Source of the DNA: an uncultured Thermoanaerobaculum sp.
GTDB taxonomy: Bacteria; Acidobacteriota; Thermoanaerobaculia; Thermoanaerobaculales; Thermoanaerobaculaceae
Assembly (NCBI GenBank): GCA_937934115.1
Contig: CALHAH010000006.1
Coordinates: forward strand, 39,516-103,515
Length of the DNA: 64,000 bases
Reading direction: 5' to 3'
In this document: one piece after another, positions 50,801 through 60,400 of the stretch
How the letters are laid out: each line of letters begins with the position of its first letter
How positions within the stretch are numbered: the stretch's first letter is position 1
Program-made: the position numbers and the translations under genes
Notes under the pieces: model-generated
What the model was told of the DNA's origin: nothing
Seen by the model: the letters and a program-made list of their open reading frames with translations, nothing else
The model's database searches: none

Positions 50801-51418
50801 CTAATTGGACTGTGAGCCCAGACGTTGTGCAATCTCCCCTTGCAAAGCTGAAAGGTCGGGCACTTGCGGGTTGTTCAGAGCCTTGAGTTTATCTAGCTCC
50901 ACCTGCGCCCCCGCTGCGTCGTTAAGGTCAAAAAGCCGCACCACCACAGCGTTGTAGCGAGATTGCCAGTGCCCCGGCTGGAGATCTGCGGCCTTGGCGA
51001 AGAGTTCCAAGGCCTTTTGATAATTTCCGATTTCCCGGTAGCACACCCCCAGGTCGGTCAGTACGTCCGGCGAATCGTCCCGTATGGTCCGAGCCCGCTC
51101 GTAGTAGTCAATGGCACGGAGGAAATTGTTGAGGTCGTAAAGCAGGTTCCCGGCCTGCACCAAGTGCTCGTAGTTGTTGGGGTCTTTCTCCAAAAGTTGC
51201 TCCACGGCTCTGAGTTGCTCCATAAGCTGTGGATTACCGGTAACCGTCGTACGCCCGCCCTGGGGTGGCTGTGGCTGCCCGGAAAGCGGCGGAGCTCCCG
51301 GTACCCCGGCGTGAGGATCCGAAAACGCCGGCCTTGCCTGACGCTCCCCCACCACGTAACCTACAAAAAAGCCCACCAGAACTCCCGCCAGGGCTCCCTT
51401 GATCAGTTGCGCATCCAT
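50801..51418 (-). CDS. Membrane-anchored TPR protein
   Basis: A 205-residue protein with one N-terminal membrane helix (about 5-23, 'LIKGALAGVLVGFFVGYVVG'), a Pro/Gly-rich linker, and three or so TPR units (about 70-190), for example 'NNYEHLVQAGNLLYDLNNF', 'PDVLTDLGVCYREIGNYQK' and 'ALELFAKAADLQPGHWQS'. It resembles the TPR part of NrfG/CcmH and similar scaffolds, but cytochrome maturation genes are not adjacent. GGGGGAAAGC precedes the ATG. Confidence 0.8.
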   Translation of the reverse strand: MDAQLIKGALAGVLVGFFVGYVVGERQARPAFSDPHAGVPGAPPLSGQPQPPQGGRTTVTGNPQLMEQLRAVEQLLEKDPNNYEHLVQAGNLLYDLNNFLRAIDYYERARTIRDDSPDVLTDLGVCYREIGNYQKALELFAKAADLQPGHWQSRYNAVVVRLFDLNDAAGAQVELDKLKALNNPQVPDLSALQGEIAQRLGSQSN

Positions 51419-51448
51419 GCTTTCCCCCAATTCCTCCGTGCGACGCCG

Positions 51449-52174
51449 CTACTTTTTTGCCTCTCTCTGGCCCAACCAGGTACCCCCACTGGGCAACCCC
51501 GCCGCCAAGTTTGTGGCTTGCCACGTCCCTTCGATTCGGCGCTCCCCGCCCCGGACCTCCAGGCGGCCAGTATAAACCGCCACAAACCCCAGTTGCGAGT
51601 CAATGCGTTCCAGCCGCACGGTGTTACCTACGAGGGTACCGCGCAGCGACCCTTTCCAACCACCGGCCAAATCGTAAACCCCCGACACCAAGGTTCCAAA
51701 CAGCCGCAAGTCGAAGGTGCCCTTCAGGCCACCTGGTTCGATGGCTACGTGCCACCTCCCGGAAAGGTCATCGCCGGCGGTTTGCAAGGCTTCCTCCAAC
51801 CGTTTTACCTCCGCCGCCAGCTGCTCGATGACCGCTCGCCGGGCAACGATGGTGGTCCGCAACTGTTGGGCCCCGGCCATAAGCGCCGCCACCTCTGCTT
51901 CCGCCCGCCGCAAGTCGCTGGAACGCGAAGTGAGTGTGGCCGCGTCTTCGCCGTCTCGTTGCGCTCGCAGCAAATCATCGGCAAGACGCAGCATGCGATC
52001 GCAAGCCAGGCGAAGCTCTTCTTGCCCCCGCTCCAGCTGTGAAAGCTCCGCTGAAATCAGGCGCTTTTCCAGTTCCAGTTGGGTGCGAAATACATCCCAA
52101 AGCACCGAGTCCCCCGATTGCGCCCCCAGTGGGTATGCGAGCCAAAAACAAAGAAGCGATGCGAGGCGTTTCAT
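51449..52174 (-). CDS. Exported coiled-coil protein with C-terminal beta domain
   Basis: A 241-residue protein with a signal peptide ('RLASLLCFWLAYPLGA'), a long coiled coil (about 30-130, rich in Glu, Arg, Leu) and a C-terminal beta-rich domain beginning 'GDDLSGRWHVAIEPGG' and ending 'GTWQATNLAAGLPSGG', reminiscent of lipocalin-like fragments. No family was recognised. ATG 52174 has GAGGGGG upstream. It is divergent from the thioesterase gene by 64 bp and leads the minus-strand run to the Fur-family gene. Confidence 0.72.
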   Translation of the reverse strand: MKRLASLLCFWLAYPLGAQSGDSVLWDVFRTQLELEKRLISAELSQLERGQEELRLACDRMLRLADDLLRAQRDGEDAATLTSRSSDLRRAEAEVAALMAGAQQLRTTIVARRAVIEQLAAEVKRLEEALQTAGDDLSGRWHVAIEPGGLKGTFDLRLFGTLVSGVYDLAGGWKGSLRGTLVGNTVRLERIDSQLGFVAVYTGRLEVRGGERRIEGTWQATNLAAGLPSGGTWLGQREAKK

Positions 52175-52238
52175 GGCACCCCCTCTTTTCCACGCATCAA
52201 CGCTACCACAGGCGCGAATGCTGCTAAAGTTCTCAGGC

Positions 52239-52652
52239 ATGGGTGAGCGAGAACCAGCGATCCGAGTCACGTTGCTTCCCCGGGACACCAACCCCCACGG
52301 CACCATCTTCGGTGGGGTTATTTTGGCGTACATTGACCAAGCGGGAGCTGTGGTGGCGCATCAACACGGGGCCACGCGGGTGGTGACCGTGGCCATGGAC
52401 AAGGTCGTCTTCCACGCCCCAGTATACGTAGGAGACCTGGTTTCCTTTTACGGCGAGCTGGTACGCATTGGCAAAACCTCCATCACCGTAAAGGTGACCG
52501 TGGAAGCTGCCCCGCCTGGCGCCATTGGCGAAGGGCGCCGGGTAACGGAAGCGGTAATTACCTACGTTAACGTGGATCGCTACGGCGTTCCCACCCCCAT
52601 TCCGCGGGTCGTTGGCGATGGCCCGTCAAAGGAGGCCACGGTGGCCCCTTGA
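52239..52652 (+). CDS. Acyl-CoA thioesterase (hotdog fold)
   Basis: A 137-residue single-hotdog acyl-CoA thioesterase of the YciA/BACH type. 'NPHGTIFGGVILAYIDQAGA' is the family signature containing the catalytic Asp, then 'VTVAMDKVVFHAPVYVGDLV' and 'VTEAVITYVNVDRYG'. It hydrolyses acyl-CoA to free fatty acid and CoA, with broad chain-length range in relatives. The ATG at 52239 (or 52218) has no ribosome site. An extended -10 TGC-TAAAGT ends 8 nt before it, so the leader is at most a few bases. Confidence 0.9.
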   Translation: MGEREPAIRVTLLPRDTNPHGTIFGGVILAYIDQAGAVVAHQHGATRVVTVAMDKVVFHAPVYVGDLVSFYGELVRIGKTSITVKVTVEAAPPGAIGEGRRVTEAVITYVNVDRYGVPTPIPRVVGDGPSKEATVAP

Positions 52653-52664
52653 CCGGACCTCTGT

Positions 52665-52670
52665 TACACT
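52665..52670 (+). promoter_or_regulatory. Extended -10 element of a probable leaderless NfeD-like transcript
   Basis: TGT-TACACT, followed by exactly six bases (GACCCT) and the GTG start at 52677, with no ribosome-binding site. Confidence 0.42.
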
Positions 52671-52676
52671 GACCCT

Positions 52677-53183
52677 GTGACTTGGGGCTTTTTCTTTCTA
52701 GCCGCCATCCTTGTCGGCTTGGTTTTGGCGGCTATTTTTGGGATCTTGGAAAGCCTCCCCCGTGGCCATGTGGCGGTACCCCGCGCGGAGCTGACACGCC
52801 ATCGCAGGCAAGTCCACGTAGCCCGGCTGGGCGTAGGGCTGGCAGCCTTTGGCGGTGCAGGCCTGATTCTGGTCTCTTGGGGTCGGTACCCGTGGCACGC
52901 GGTGCTCATCTCGGCCCTGGCTGTGGGCCTTTTTTGTTGGCTGGTTTGCCGGTGGCTTCTGCGTCTCCCCTGCCCTCCGCCGGTGGACCGACGGACGGCC
53001 ACGGTGGTGCGAGAGATCCCGCCCGGTGGCTACGGGCAAATTCGTTTGCAAACGGGGGACTCCGCTGCGGTTTTAGCTGCCCAAAGCGACGGGGAGGAGC
53101 CAATTCCCGCGGGCAGCGAGGTGGAAGTGGTGGACTGCCAAAGATCCGTGGTGGTTGTAAGGAAGATCAGCCCATCCCAGTGA
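52677..53183 (+). CDS. NfeD-like membrane protein
   Basis: A 168-residue protein with membrane helices at about 3-24, 48-66 and 76-96, and a C-terminal beta domain ('VDRRTATVVREIPPGGYGQI', 'GSEVEVVDCQRSVVVVRKI') matching the NfeD OB-fold. It is the short NfeD form without a protease domain; relatives pair with stomatin/slipin proteins to organise membranes. No stomatin is adjacent. GTG 52677 shows the TACACT-N6-GTG leaderless pattern. It overlaps maf (GTGA). Confidence 0.78.
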   Translation: MTWGFFFLAAILVGLVLAAIFGILESLPRGHVAVPRAELTRHRRQVHVARLGVGLAAFGGAGLILVSWGRYPWHAVLISALAVGLFCWLVCRWLLRLPCPPPVDRRTATVVREIPPGGYGQIRLQTGDSAAVLAAQSDGEEPIPAGSEVEVVDCQRSVVVVRKISPSQ

Positions 53184-53797
53184 AGCAAGGACTCCCCTTG
53201 GTTTTGGCCTCAGCGTCCCCTCGGCGGCGGGAGCTGTTGGGACGTTTGGGGTTGGAGCTCATTGCTGCTCCCGTGGAGGTGGACGAATCCCCGCAGGCCA
53301 ACGAGCCCCCCGTCACCGTGCCCCTGCGCTTGGCTCGGAGCAAAGCGGCGGCTGCGCAGGAACATTTCCCAGGCTTGCCAGTTTTGGCCGGGGACACGGT
53401 GGTGGTTAGCGACGGCCGAATCTTGGGCAAACCCAAAAACGCCGATGATGCCAGGAAAATGCTCCTCTCCTTGCGAGGCAAAACCCACCTGGTGGCCACG
53501 GCCCTGGCGCTCTTCTTTGCCGGCAAAAGCGCTACTTTCCTGGACGTGGTAAAGGTGACGTTTGCAGCCTTCCCCCTGGTGCTTCTCGACTGGTACCTGG
53601 CCGGCCACGAGTGGCGGGACAAAGCTGGTGCTTACGCGCTTCAGGGACAAGCAGCGGTGTTTGTGGAGCGCGTGGAAGGCAACGTGCAAGCGGTGGTAGG
53701 ACTGTCCCTGGCCCGCCTCCCCCTGCTTTTTACCCAGGTGGGCCTGGAACTTACCGCCTCCGGCCCTCGTTTGCTTCTGGTTCCTCGTAGTGGATAG
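53180..53797 (+). CDS. maf: Maf-family nucleotide pyrophosphatase
   Basis: A 205-residue Maf/YhdE-type enzyme. 'LVLASASPRRRELLGRLGL' is the N-terminal signature, then 'AGDTVVVSDGRILGKP' with the catalytic Asp and 'DKAGAYALQGQAAVFVERV'. Maf proteins hydrolyse dTTP, UTP and modified nucleotides. The GTG start overlaps the NfeD-like gene's stop. The 3' end overlaps the convergent gene at 53751 by 47 bp. Confidence 0.92.
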   Translation: MKQGLPLVLASASPRRRELLGRLGLELIAAPVEVDESPQANEPPVTVPLRLARSKAAAAQEHFPGLPVLAGDTVVVSDGRILGKPKNADDARKMLLSLRGKTHLVATALALFFAGKSATFLDVVKVTFAAFPLVLLDWYLAGHEWRDKAGAYALQGQAAVFVERVEGNVQAVVGLSLARLPLLFTQVGLELTASGPRLLLVPRSG

Positions 53798-54071
53798 CTT
53801 CTCCGAGCTCCCGCAAGCTGAAGTTGGCAAAAATGTGGTGCCCGTTGAAGTCAAGCACCCGCACGTCTTCTCTTCCCCCCAGATCGGCTGCCACCACCTC
53901 AAAAGGGGCGCCGTAAAGTTGCCGGGTTCGTTCCAGCGGCACCTCGTAAGCCAAAAACTTCTTTATACCCTTGGCCTTGAGTTTTTCCACAAAGCGGCTG
54001 TCGGTGACCGAAGGGTACGTGGTGAGCACCAGGATAGGCCCGGAACCGGTAAAGATGAGATACGCGCGCAT
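53751..54071 (-). CDS. Small conserved hypothetical protein
   Basis: A 106-residue soluble protein with an excellent ribosome site (GGAGGAGG before ATG 54071). It starts 'RAYLIFTGSGPILVLTTYPS', continues 'VEKLKAKGIKKFLAYEVPLE' and ends in a charged tail. No motif for function was recognised. Its orientation is opposite to both neighbours, and it overlaps maf at the 3' end by 47 bp. Confidence 0.72.
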   Translation of the reverse strand: MRAYLIFTGSGPILVLTTYPSVTDSRFVEKLKAKGIKKFLAYEVPLERTRQLYGAPFEVVAADLGGREDVRVLDFNGHHIFANFSLRELGEAIHYEEPEANEGRRR

Positions 54072-54282
54072 AGGTGCCTCCTCCATCCGCGTTTTCACAG
54101 CTAGGTTCCGACAGCCGGCCCCGCTTGTCAAGTTCTACGAAAGACTCAATTTCCTTTGGGTACGCTGCAGGTGCCCGAGGGCTCATCAGCAAAACCCGTT
54201 TCCTGCCAAGGTGGTGACGCGTAACAGTCGCGGGGAAACACCAAATGCAGCAGCCCAAAGACAACCACTGAAAACCCTGAAG

Positions 54283-54312
54283 TTGTAACACCAGCGGAAA
54301 CCGTGGCAAAGT
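54283..54312 (+). promoter_or_regulatory. Putative promoter of the copper-efflux cluster
   Basis: TTGTAA (54283-54288) and CAAAGT (54307-54312) are separated by 18 bases. The -10 ends 7 nt before the GTG at 54320, again implying little or no leader. No obvious metal-regulator operator was seen in the rest of the 248-bp gap. Confidence 0.32.
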
Positions 54313-54319
54313 AACGAGC

Positions 54320-54637
54320 GTGCGGGGAGTCACGATCTTCGGACTGCTGCTGCTCCTTGTGATGCCGCAGCTGGCAACGTCAGCGGCTTTACCCCACTGT
54401 CAACCGGCTGGCTGCTGCTGCGGCGACCTGCCCTCCTGCCCCTGTACCGCCGGTCCTTATGAGCCCAAGCCCGCCGAGCTCAGCCGCAGAGCGGTGGAAG
54501 CACCGGCACTCCAGGCTGAGCTGCACCCGGAGACTTCAAAGCCTTTAGTTGTCGATTCTTCCCCGGCAAAACCCTTGCCTCGGGCTTTCCAGCTTGCTGC
54601 TGCTGTTTACGTCCTCACCTGCGTTTTTCGCTGTTAG
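54320..54637 (+). CDS. Small exported cysteine-rich protein
   Basis: A 105-residue protein with a signal peptide or membrane helix (about 4-20), then a cysteine cluster at 27, 32, 33, 34, 40 and 42, a Pro/Glu-rich middle and a hydrophobic C-terminus with two more cysteines. The cluster could bind copper or silver. It is the first gene of the efflux cluster and precedes the TolC-like gene by 73 nt. No family was recognised; small cysteine- or histidine-rich leaders are common in metal-efflux operons. Confidence 0.6.
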   Translation: MRGVTIFGLLLLLVMPQLATSAALPHCQPAGCCCGDLPSCPCTAGPYEPKPAELSRRAVEAPALQAELHPETSKPLVVDSSPAKPLPRAFQLAAAVYVLTCVFRC

Positions 54638-54710
54638 CGCGACCCACACCTCTCTTGCAACTCCACCTTATTTGCGTTTTACTGCCAATGAATTTGCCTT
54701 GGGAGGCCCT

Positions 54711-55946
54711 ATGGGAAAAGCATTGCCAGTGATTGTCCTGCTGCTCCCTTGCCACCTCTGGGCGCAGGCGGCACCCACCGTGGAGGAGCTAGTGCGCGAG
54801 GCTTTGGCCGTTAACCCTAGCTTGGAGGAAGTGCGCCTGCTCCTAGCTGAAGCCAAAGTTAACGAGATACCCGCCGGCACCCTGCCGGACCCCATGGTGG
54901 AATTCATGCTCAGCGATGCTCGCTTTCCCCGCTTTACCGTGGGCAAGGAAGAAATGTCCATGCTGGGCGTGACCGTGCGGCAGGACCTGCGCTACCCAGG
55001 AAAACTCTCATCCCGAAAGCAACAGGCCCAGGCGGAAACGGTCGTACGCGAAGCTGAGTTGGTACGCCTACAAGCGCAGATGGTGGCGGCCATTCGCGAA
55101 ACGTACGCCCAACTTTACGCCCTTGATTCGGAGCTGGAAAAACTGGAACAAGCCCTGGACCTCGTGCAGGTGCTTCAGGAAACAGCGCAAGCCCGCTACG
55201 CCGCAGGCTTTACCACCCAAGAAGCAGCGGTGAAGGCAGTTTTGGTAAAAACCCGGCTACAAGAGCGGAAGGCGGACCTTGTGCGCCAGCGAGTGGAAGC
55301 GCTGGCCATGCTTAACCGCCTTTGTAACCGGCCTTTGAACAGCCCCTTGGGGGTTGTCCGCAACCTGCCTTCTGACCTCCCCCTTCCCGAGAACTGGCCG
55401 GATGTGGCATGGGAACGTTCACCCGAAATCCACGTTCTGGAAGCGGAAGTGCTTGCCGCCGCCCGGGAAGTGGAGGTGGCCAAGAACGACCTCAAGCCCA
55501 ATGTGTTTGCCACCGCCGGCCTCGGCAGCCGCGGGAGTTTTGGCGCCGTGGCCACCTTGGGAGTGGGCTTGGAGTGGCCTTTTTGGCGTGAGCAAAAACA
55601 AAAACCCCAGCTGCAAGCGGCGCAGCTTCGGCTGAGCGCCGCCCAAGCTCGTCTTGCAGCTGTGCGGGCAGCGGTGCGGGAGGCAATGGAAAAAAACCTA
55701 GCCGCGTGGCGCAACGCCCAGGAACAACAGCAACGCTACCAACAAGAGATCCTCCCTTTGGCCGTGGCGGCGTTAGACGCAGCCCGCGCAGCCTTTCTCA
55801 CAGGGCAAGTGGACTTTTCCACCGTCATTGAGGACTTTAACGTGTGGCTGGAAGCGCAGGTGGGTTTGGCCCAGCGCCAAGCGCAAGCCTTTGCGGCCTG
55901 GGCGCGCATTCGCTTGCTTTTAGGAGATACGGGAGGTGCATCATGA
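54711..55946 (+). CDS. TolC-family outer-membrane efflux protein (CusC-like)
   Basis: A 411-residue outer-membrane factor with a signal peptide ('VIVLLLPCHLWAQA') and the two long helical OEP repeats: first 'TVEELVREALAVNPSLEEVR', second beginning 'EIHVLEAEVLAAAREVEVAK'. It forms the trimeric outer-membrane duct of a tripartite pump, and the neighbours indicate the Cus type. The usual lipoprotein cysteine of CusC is not apparent. GGGAGG precedes the ATG at 54711. Its stop overlaps the next gene (ATGA). Confidence 0.9.
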   Translation: MGKALPVIVLLLPCHLWAQAAPTVEELVREALAVNPSLEEVRLLLAEAKVNEIPAGTLPDPMVEFMLSDARFPRFTVGKEEMSMLGVTVRQDLRYPGKLSSRKQQAQAETVVREAELVRLQAQMVAAIRETYAQLYALDSELEKLEQALDLVQVLQETAQARYAAGFTTQEAAVKAVLVKTRLQERKADLVRQRVEALAMLNRLCNRPLNSPLGVVRNLPSDLPLPENWPDVAWERSPEIHVLEAEVLAAAREVEVAKNDLKPNVFATAGLGSRGSFGAVATLGVGLEWPFWREQKQKPQLQAAQLRLSAAQARLAAVRAAVREAMEKNLAAWRNAQEQQQRYQQEILPLAVAALDAARAAFLTGQVDFSTVIEDFNVWLEAQVGLAQRQAQAFAAWARIRLLLGDTGGAS

Positions 55947-57451
55947 ACGCTCTAGCCAAGGGCGCCCGAGCCCTTGTCTTGGTAGGGTTGTTGCTTGTGG
56001 GTGCCTGTGGCAGCAAAGAAACCGCCGGGGTGCGGTACCACTGCCCCATGCACCCCACCTACGTGGCCGACAGACCCGGCGACTGCCCCATTTGCGGCAT
56101 GCGCTTGGTTCCCATCGAGGAAAAAACCGCACCCACAACCGTCCCCGCCTACGTTTGCCCCATGCACCCCGAGGTTGTTTCCGACAAACCCCAGCGCTGT
56201 CCCCAGTGCGGCATGAAGCTGGTGCCCAAAGCCGCCGCAGAACCACAAGCCCCGTCGGCCTCGCCTCCTCCCAGCGGTGAGAGAAAGTTCCTGTACTACC
56301 GCAACCCCATGGACCCCACTCTGACCTCACCAGTACCGATGAAGGACGCCTCGGGCATGGATTACGTGCCGGTGTACGCAGAGGAACTACAGCCTTCGCC
56401 AGCGCAGGGGGTAACGGGTTACGCCCCGGTTTTTCTCGAACCCGAGGGCATTGCCCGCTCCGGAATTCAAACTGCCGTGGCCATCCCTGGCAGCCTTGGG
56501 CAAGCCATCCGCGCAGTGGGAACTGTCGTCCCCGATGAGCGTTTGGTCACCCACGTGCACACCAAGGTTTCGGGCTGGATTGAAAAGCTTTACGTGAACT
56601 TTACCGGCCAGTACGTGAGGCAAGGGGATTTGCTCTTGGAGATCTACTCTCCTGAGCTTCTGGCCAGCCAGGAGGAATACGTGCGGGCCAAGGCCCTGGC
56701 CCAACGTCTGGACGCCTCAGCCTCAGAGGAAGCCAAAAAAGCCGCTGGCGAGCTGGCAGCAGCAGCAGCCAAGCGGCTGTTGCTCTTGGACGTGCCTCAG
56801 GACTTTCTAGCTCACCTGGACGCCACAGGAACCCCGTCGCGCACCGTGACCCTGCGCGCCCCCACCGCCGGCTACGTGCTCGCCAAGGGGATCTTTGCCG
56901 GTCAACGGGTGGAACCGGGCACAGAGCTGTACATGGTGGTGGACGTGTCGCGGGTTTGGGTGGAAGCAGAGTTTTTCGAACAGGAAGTTGCCATGCTTCA
57001 GCTTGGTATCCCCACCCGGGTAACGCTCCCCTACCTTCCCGGCACGGCTCTAGTGGGACCTATCACTTACATTTACCCCACGGTGAACCCAGAAACCCGC
57101 ACGGTGCGGGTGCGGGTGGAGCTTCCTAACCCGCGCGCTGAGCTCAAGCTTTACATGTACACCAACGTGGAGGTCATGGCGGCACCCCTTACGGGCGTGG
57201 TCATCCCAGACTCAGCGGTGATGGATACGGGCACCAGGCAAATTGCGTTTGTGGAGCAAAAACCGGGCTTCTTCGCACCACGGGAGGTCACTGTGGTGCG
57301 CCGCGCCAGCGGGCAAGCGCTGGTCACCAAGGGCCTGGCTGCCGGCGAAAGGGTCGTGGTCAAAGGCACGTTCCTTCTCGATTCTGAATCGCGGCTGCGC
57401 GCTGCCCTCACGGCACCCCAGGGAGGAAGCCATGATCAAGCGCATCATTAA
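55943..57451 (+). CDS. CusB-like membrane-fusion protein with three heavy-metal modules
   Basis: A 502-residue periplasmic adaptor lipoprotein (lipid cysteine Cys22, 'LLVGACGSKE'). Two heavy-metal-binding modules follow, 'HCPMHPTY...CPICGMRLVP' (32-57) and 'VCPMHPEV...CPQCGMKLVP' (71-95). A third, cysteine-free one is at 117-145 ('NPMDPTLTSPVPMKD', 'SGMDYVPVY'), which is the usual CusB metal element. The rest has the HlyD/CusB barrel-sandwich and helical hairpin regions, with 'VSGWIEKLYVNFTGQYVRQG'. It passes Cu(I)/Ag(I) to the CusA-like pump. It overlaps cusA by 20 nt. Confidence 0.92.
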   Translation: MNALAKGARALVLVGLLLVGACGSKETAGVRYHCPMHPTYVADRPGDCPICGMRLVPIEEKTAPTTVPAYVCPMHPEVVSDKPQRCPQCGMKLVPKAAAEPQAPSASPPPSGERKFLYYRNPMDPTLTSPVPMKDASGMDYVPVYAEELQPSPAQGVTGYAPVFLEPEGIARSGIQTAVAIPGSLGQAIRAVGTVVPDERLVTHVHTKVSGWIEKLYVNFTGQYVRQGDLLLEIYSPELLASQEEYVRAKALAQRLDASASEEAKKAAGELAAAAAKRLLLLDVPQDFLAHLDATGTPSRTVTLRAPTAGYVLAKGIFAGQRVEPGTELYMVVDVSRVWVEAEFFEQEVAMLQLGIPTRVTLPYLPGTALVGPITYIYPTVNPETRTVRVRVELPNPRAELKLYMYTNVEVMAAPLTGVVIPDSAVMDTGTRQIAFVEQKPGFFAPREVTVVRRASGQALVTKGLAAGERVVVKGTFLLDSESRLRAALTAPQGGSHDQAHH

Positions 57452-60400
57452 GTTCTCGGCGGAAAACCCAATTTTGGTGCTGCTGGGGGTGGTAGCCTGC
57501 TGCGTTTTTGCTTGGCAAAGCCTCCAACGTATCCGTCTGGACGCCCTCCCTGATTTGTCCGACACCCAGGTCATTGTCTTTTCCCGCTGGGACCGCTCCC
57601 CAGACATCATCGAGGACCAAGTCACCTACCCCATCATCACCGCACTTCTGGGCGCTCCCAAAGTTAAGGCCATTCGCGGCTACTCGGATTTTGGCTTCTC
57701 CTACGTGTACGTGATTTTCCAGGATGGCACCGACCTTTACTGGGCCCGGTCGCGGGTGCTGGAGTACCTCTCCAAAATCCAGCCCCAGCTGCCGCCAGGT
57801 GTGCGCACCCAGTTGGGGCCCGACGCCACCGGTGTGGGCTGGGTTTTCCAGTACGCCTTGGTGGACCGCTCAGGCAAACACAGTCTGGAAGAGCTGCGGG
57901 CCTTCCAGGACTGGACCTTGCGTTACGCCTTGCAGTCGGTCCCCGGCGTGGCGGAAGTGGCTTCCATTGGTGGTTTCGTGAAGCAGTACCAGATTACCGT
58001 GGACCCCAACCGTCTGGCAGCCTATAAATTACCCTTGCGGGACGTGGTGGAAGCCATCCGCCAAGCCAACAACGAAGTGGGCGGCAGGCTCTTGGAGTTT
58101 GCCGGTGCCGAGTACATGGTGCGGGGAAGGGGCTACGCCCGTAGCATTGCCGATTTCGAAAGCATCGTGCTCAAAACCACAGGGCAAGGGGTACCGGTGC
58201 GCCTGGCCGACGTTGCCAGGGTAGAGCTAGGACCGGAAATCCGCCGTGGTGTTGCGGATTTGGACGGCCTTGGGGACCACGTGGGCGGCATCGTGATCAT
58301 GCGCCACGGGGAAAACGCCCTCAACGTCATCAAGCTGGTGAAGGCTAAGCTCGAAGAGCTCAAACCTTCGTTGCCGGAAGGGGTGGAAGTGGTCACCACG
58401 TACGACCGCTCCGATCTCATTAAGCGGGCCATTAAAACTTTAACCCACGAGCTCACCGTGGAAATGATCATTGTTGCCGCGGTGATTTTGATTTTCCTCT
58501 GGCATATTCCCTCGGCTTTGGTCCCGATTTTCACCATCCCCATTTCTGTGCTCTTGGCCTTTATCCCACTTTACTGGATGGGCGTCACCGTAAACATCAT
58601 GTCCCTTGCCGGCATTGCCATTTCCATTGGGGTTTTGGTGGACGGCGCCATCGTCGAGGTGGAAAACGCTTACAACAAGATCCACCGCTGGATGGAGGAA
58701 GGCCGACCTGGAGACTTTCACCAGGTGCGGCTTTCGGCTTTGCAAGAGGTGGGTCCCTCGGTATTCTTTTCGCTCCTCGTGATTGCGGTTTCCTTCACCC
58801 CAATTTTTGCTTTGGTAGAACAGGAAGGGCGACTTTTCAAGCCCCTGGCCTACTCCAAGAACCTGACCATGGCCTTGGCCTCCCTTTTGGCCATCACCTT
58901 GGACCCCGCCATGCGCCTGCTCTTTGCGCGCATGGAGCCGTTTTCCTTCCGGCCGCGGTTGTTGGCCAAACTTGCCACCAAAGCTTTCGTGGGCACGTAC
59001 TACGCCGAGGAGAGGCACCCCATAAGCCGGATGCTGGTAAAGCTTTACGAGCCCGTCTGCCGCTTTGTCTTGCGTCATCCCAAGAAAATCATTGCTTTGG
59101 CCTTAGGTCTCGTTTTGGGAAGCTTGCCTGTTTATTTTGGCTTAGGGCGGGAATTCATGCCTCCCCTGGCCGAGGGCACCATCCTGTACATGCCCACCAC
59201 CCTTCCCGGCATTTCGGTTACCGAAGCGCAGAGACTGCTGGAAGTCCAGGACCGCATTCTCAAGTCCTTCCCCGAGGTGGAGCGGGTCTTCGGCAAAGCC
59301 GGACGCGCCGAAACCTCCACCGATCCGGCGCCTTTCTCCATGATAGAAACCACGGTCATCCTTAAGCCCGAAGACCAGTGGCGGAAAAAACCCCGCTGGT
59401 ACTCCTCTTGGGCACCCAAATGGCTTGCCTCCCTTTTCCGTCCCTTTTGGCCAGATCACATCAGCTACGAGGAGCTCATTGACGAAATGGACCGGGCCAT
59501 GCGCTTTGCCGGCGTTACCAACGCCTGGACCATGCCCATCAAGGCACGGATTGACATGCTCTCCACCGGTGTACGCACGCCGGTGGGCATTAAGGTCTTC
59601 GGCGCCGATTTAAAGGAAATTGAGCGCATCGGTACGGAGCTGGAAGGCCTTTTGCGCCAAGTGCCCGGTACCCGCAGCGTGTACGCGGAAAGGGTCACCG
59701 GCGGGTACTTTGTGGACTTTGTCCCGGACCGCCAGCTCCTGGCCCGCTACGGGCTTTCCATTGACGACGTGCACATGGTCATTATGTCCGCCATTGGCGG
59801 CGAAAACATCACTACCACCGTGGAGGGGCGAAACCGCTTTCCCGTGAACCTGCGCTACCCCCGGGAGTTGCGTGACGATGTGGACCGCCTTCGGCGGGTG
59901 TTGGTGCCCACCCCCTCGGGCGCCCAGGTTCCTTTGAGTCAGCTTGCCACCGTCCAGCTGGTGCCGGGCCCAGCCATGATTCGGGATGAAAACGGTTTCT
60001 TGGCCGGTTACGTCTACGTGGACATTGTCGGCCGCGACGTGGGTTCCTACGTGGAAGAAGCGAAGCGAGCGGTTCGCGAAAACCTCAAGCTACCACCGGG
60101 CTACGTTCTTCAATGGTCGGGGCAGTACGAAAACATGCTGCGGGTGAAGGAACGGCTCAAGCTCGTTGTTCCGGTCACCTTGGCGCTGATTTTCGTGTTG
60201 CTTTACGCCAACACCCGCTCAGCGTTCAAGGCAACGCTAGTGATGTTAGCAGTGCCGTTTTCAGCCATTGGCGCCATATGGCTTTTTTACCTTTTGGATT
60301 ACAACGTCTCCATTGCCGCGTGGGTAGGGATGATTGCGCTTTTGGGGTTGGATGCGGAAACCGGGGTTTTCATGCTGTTGTTTTTGGACTTGTCGTGGGA

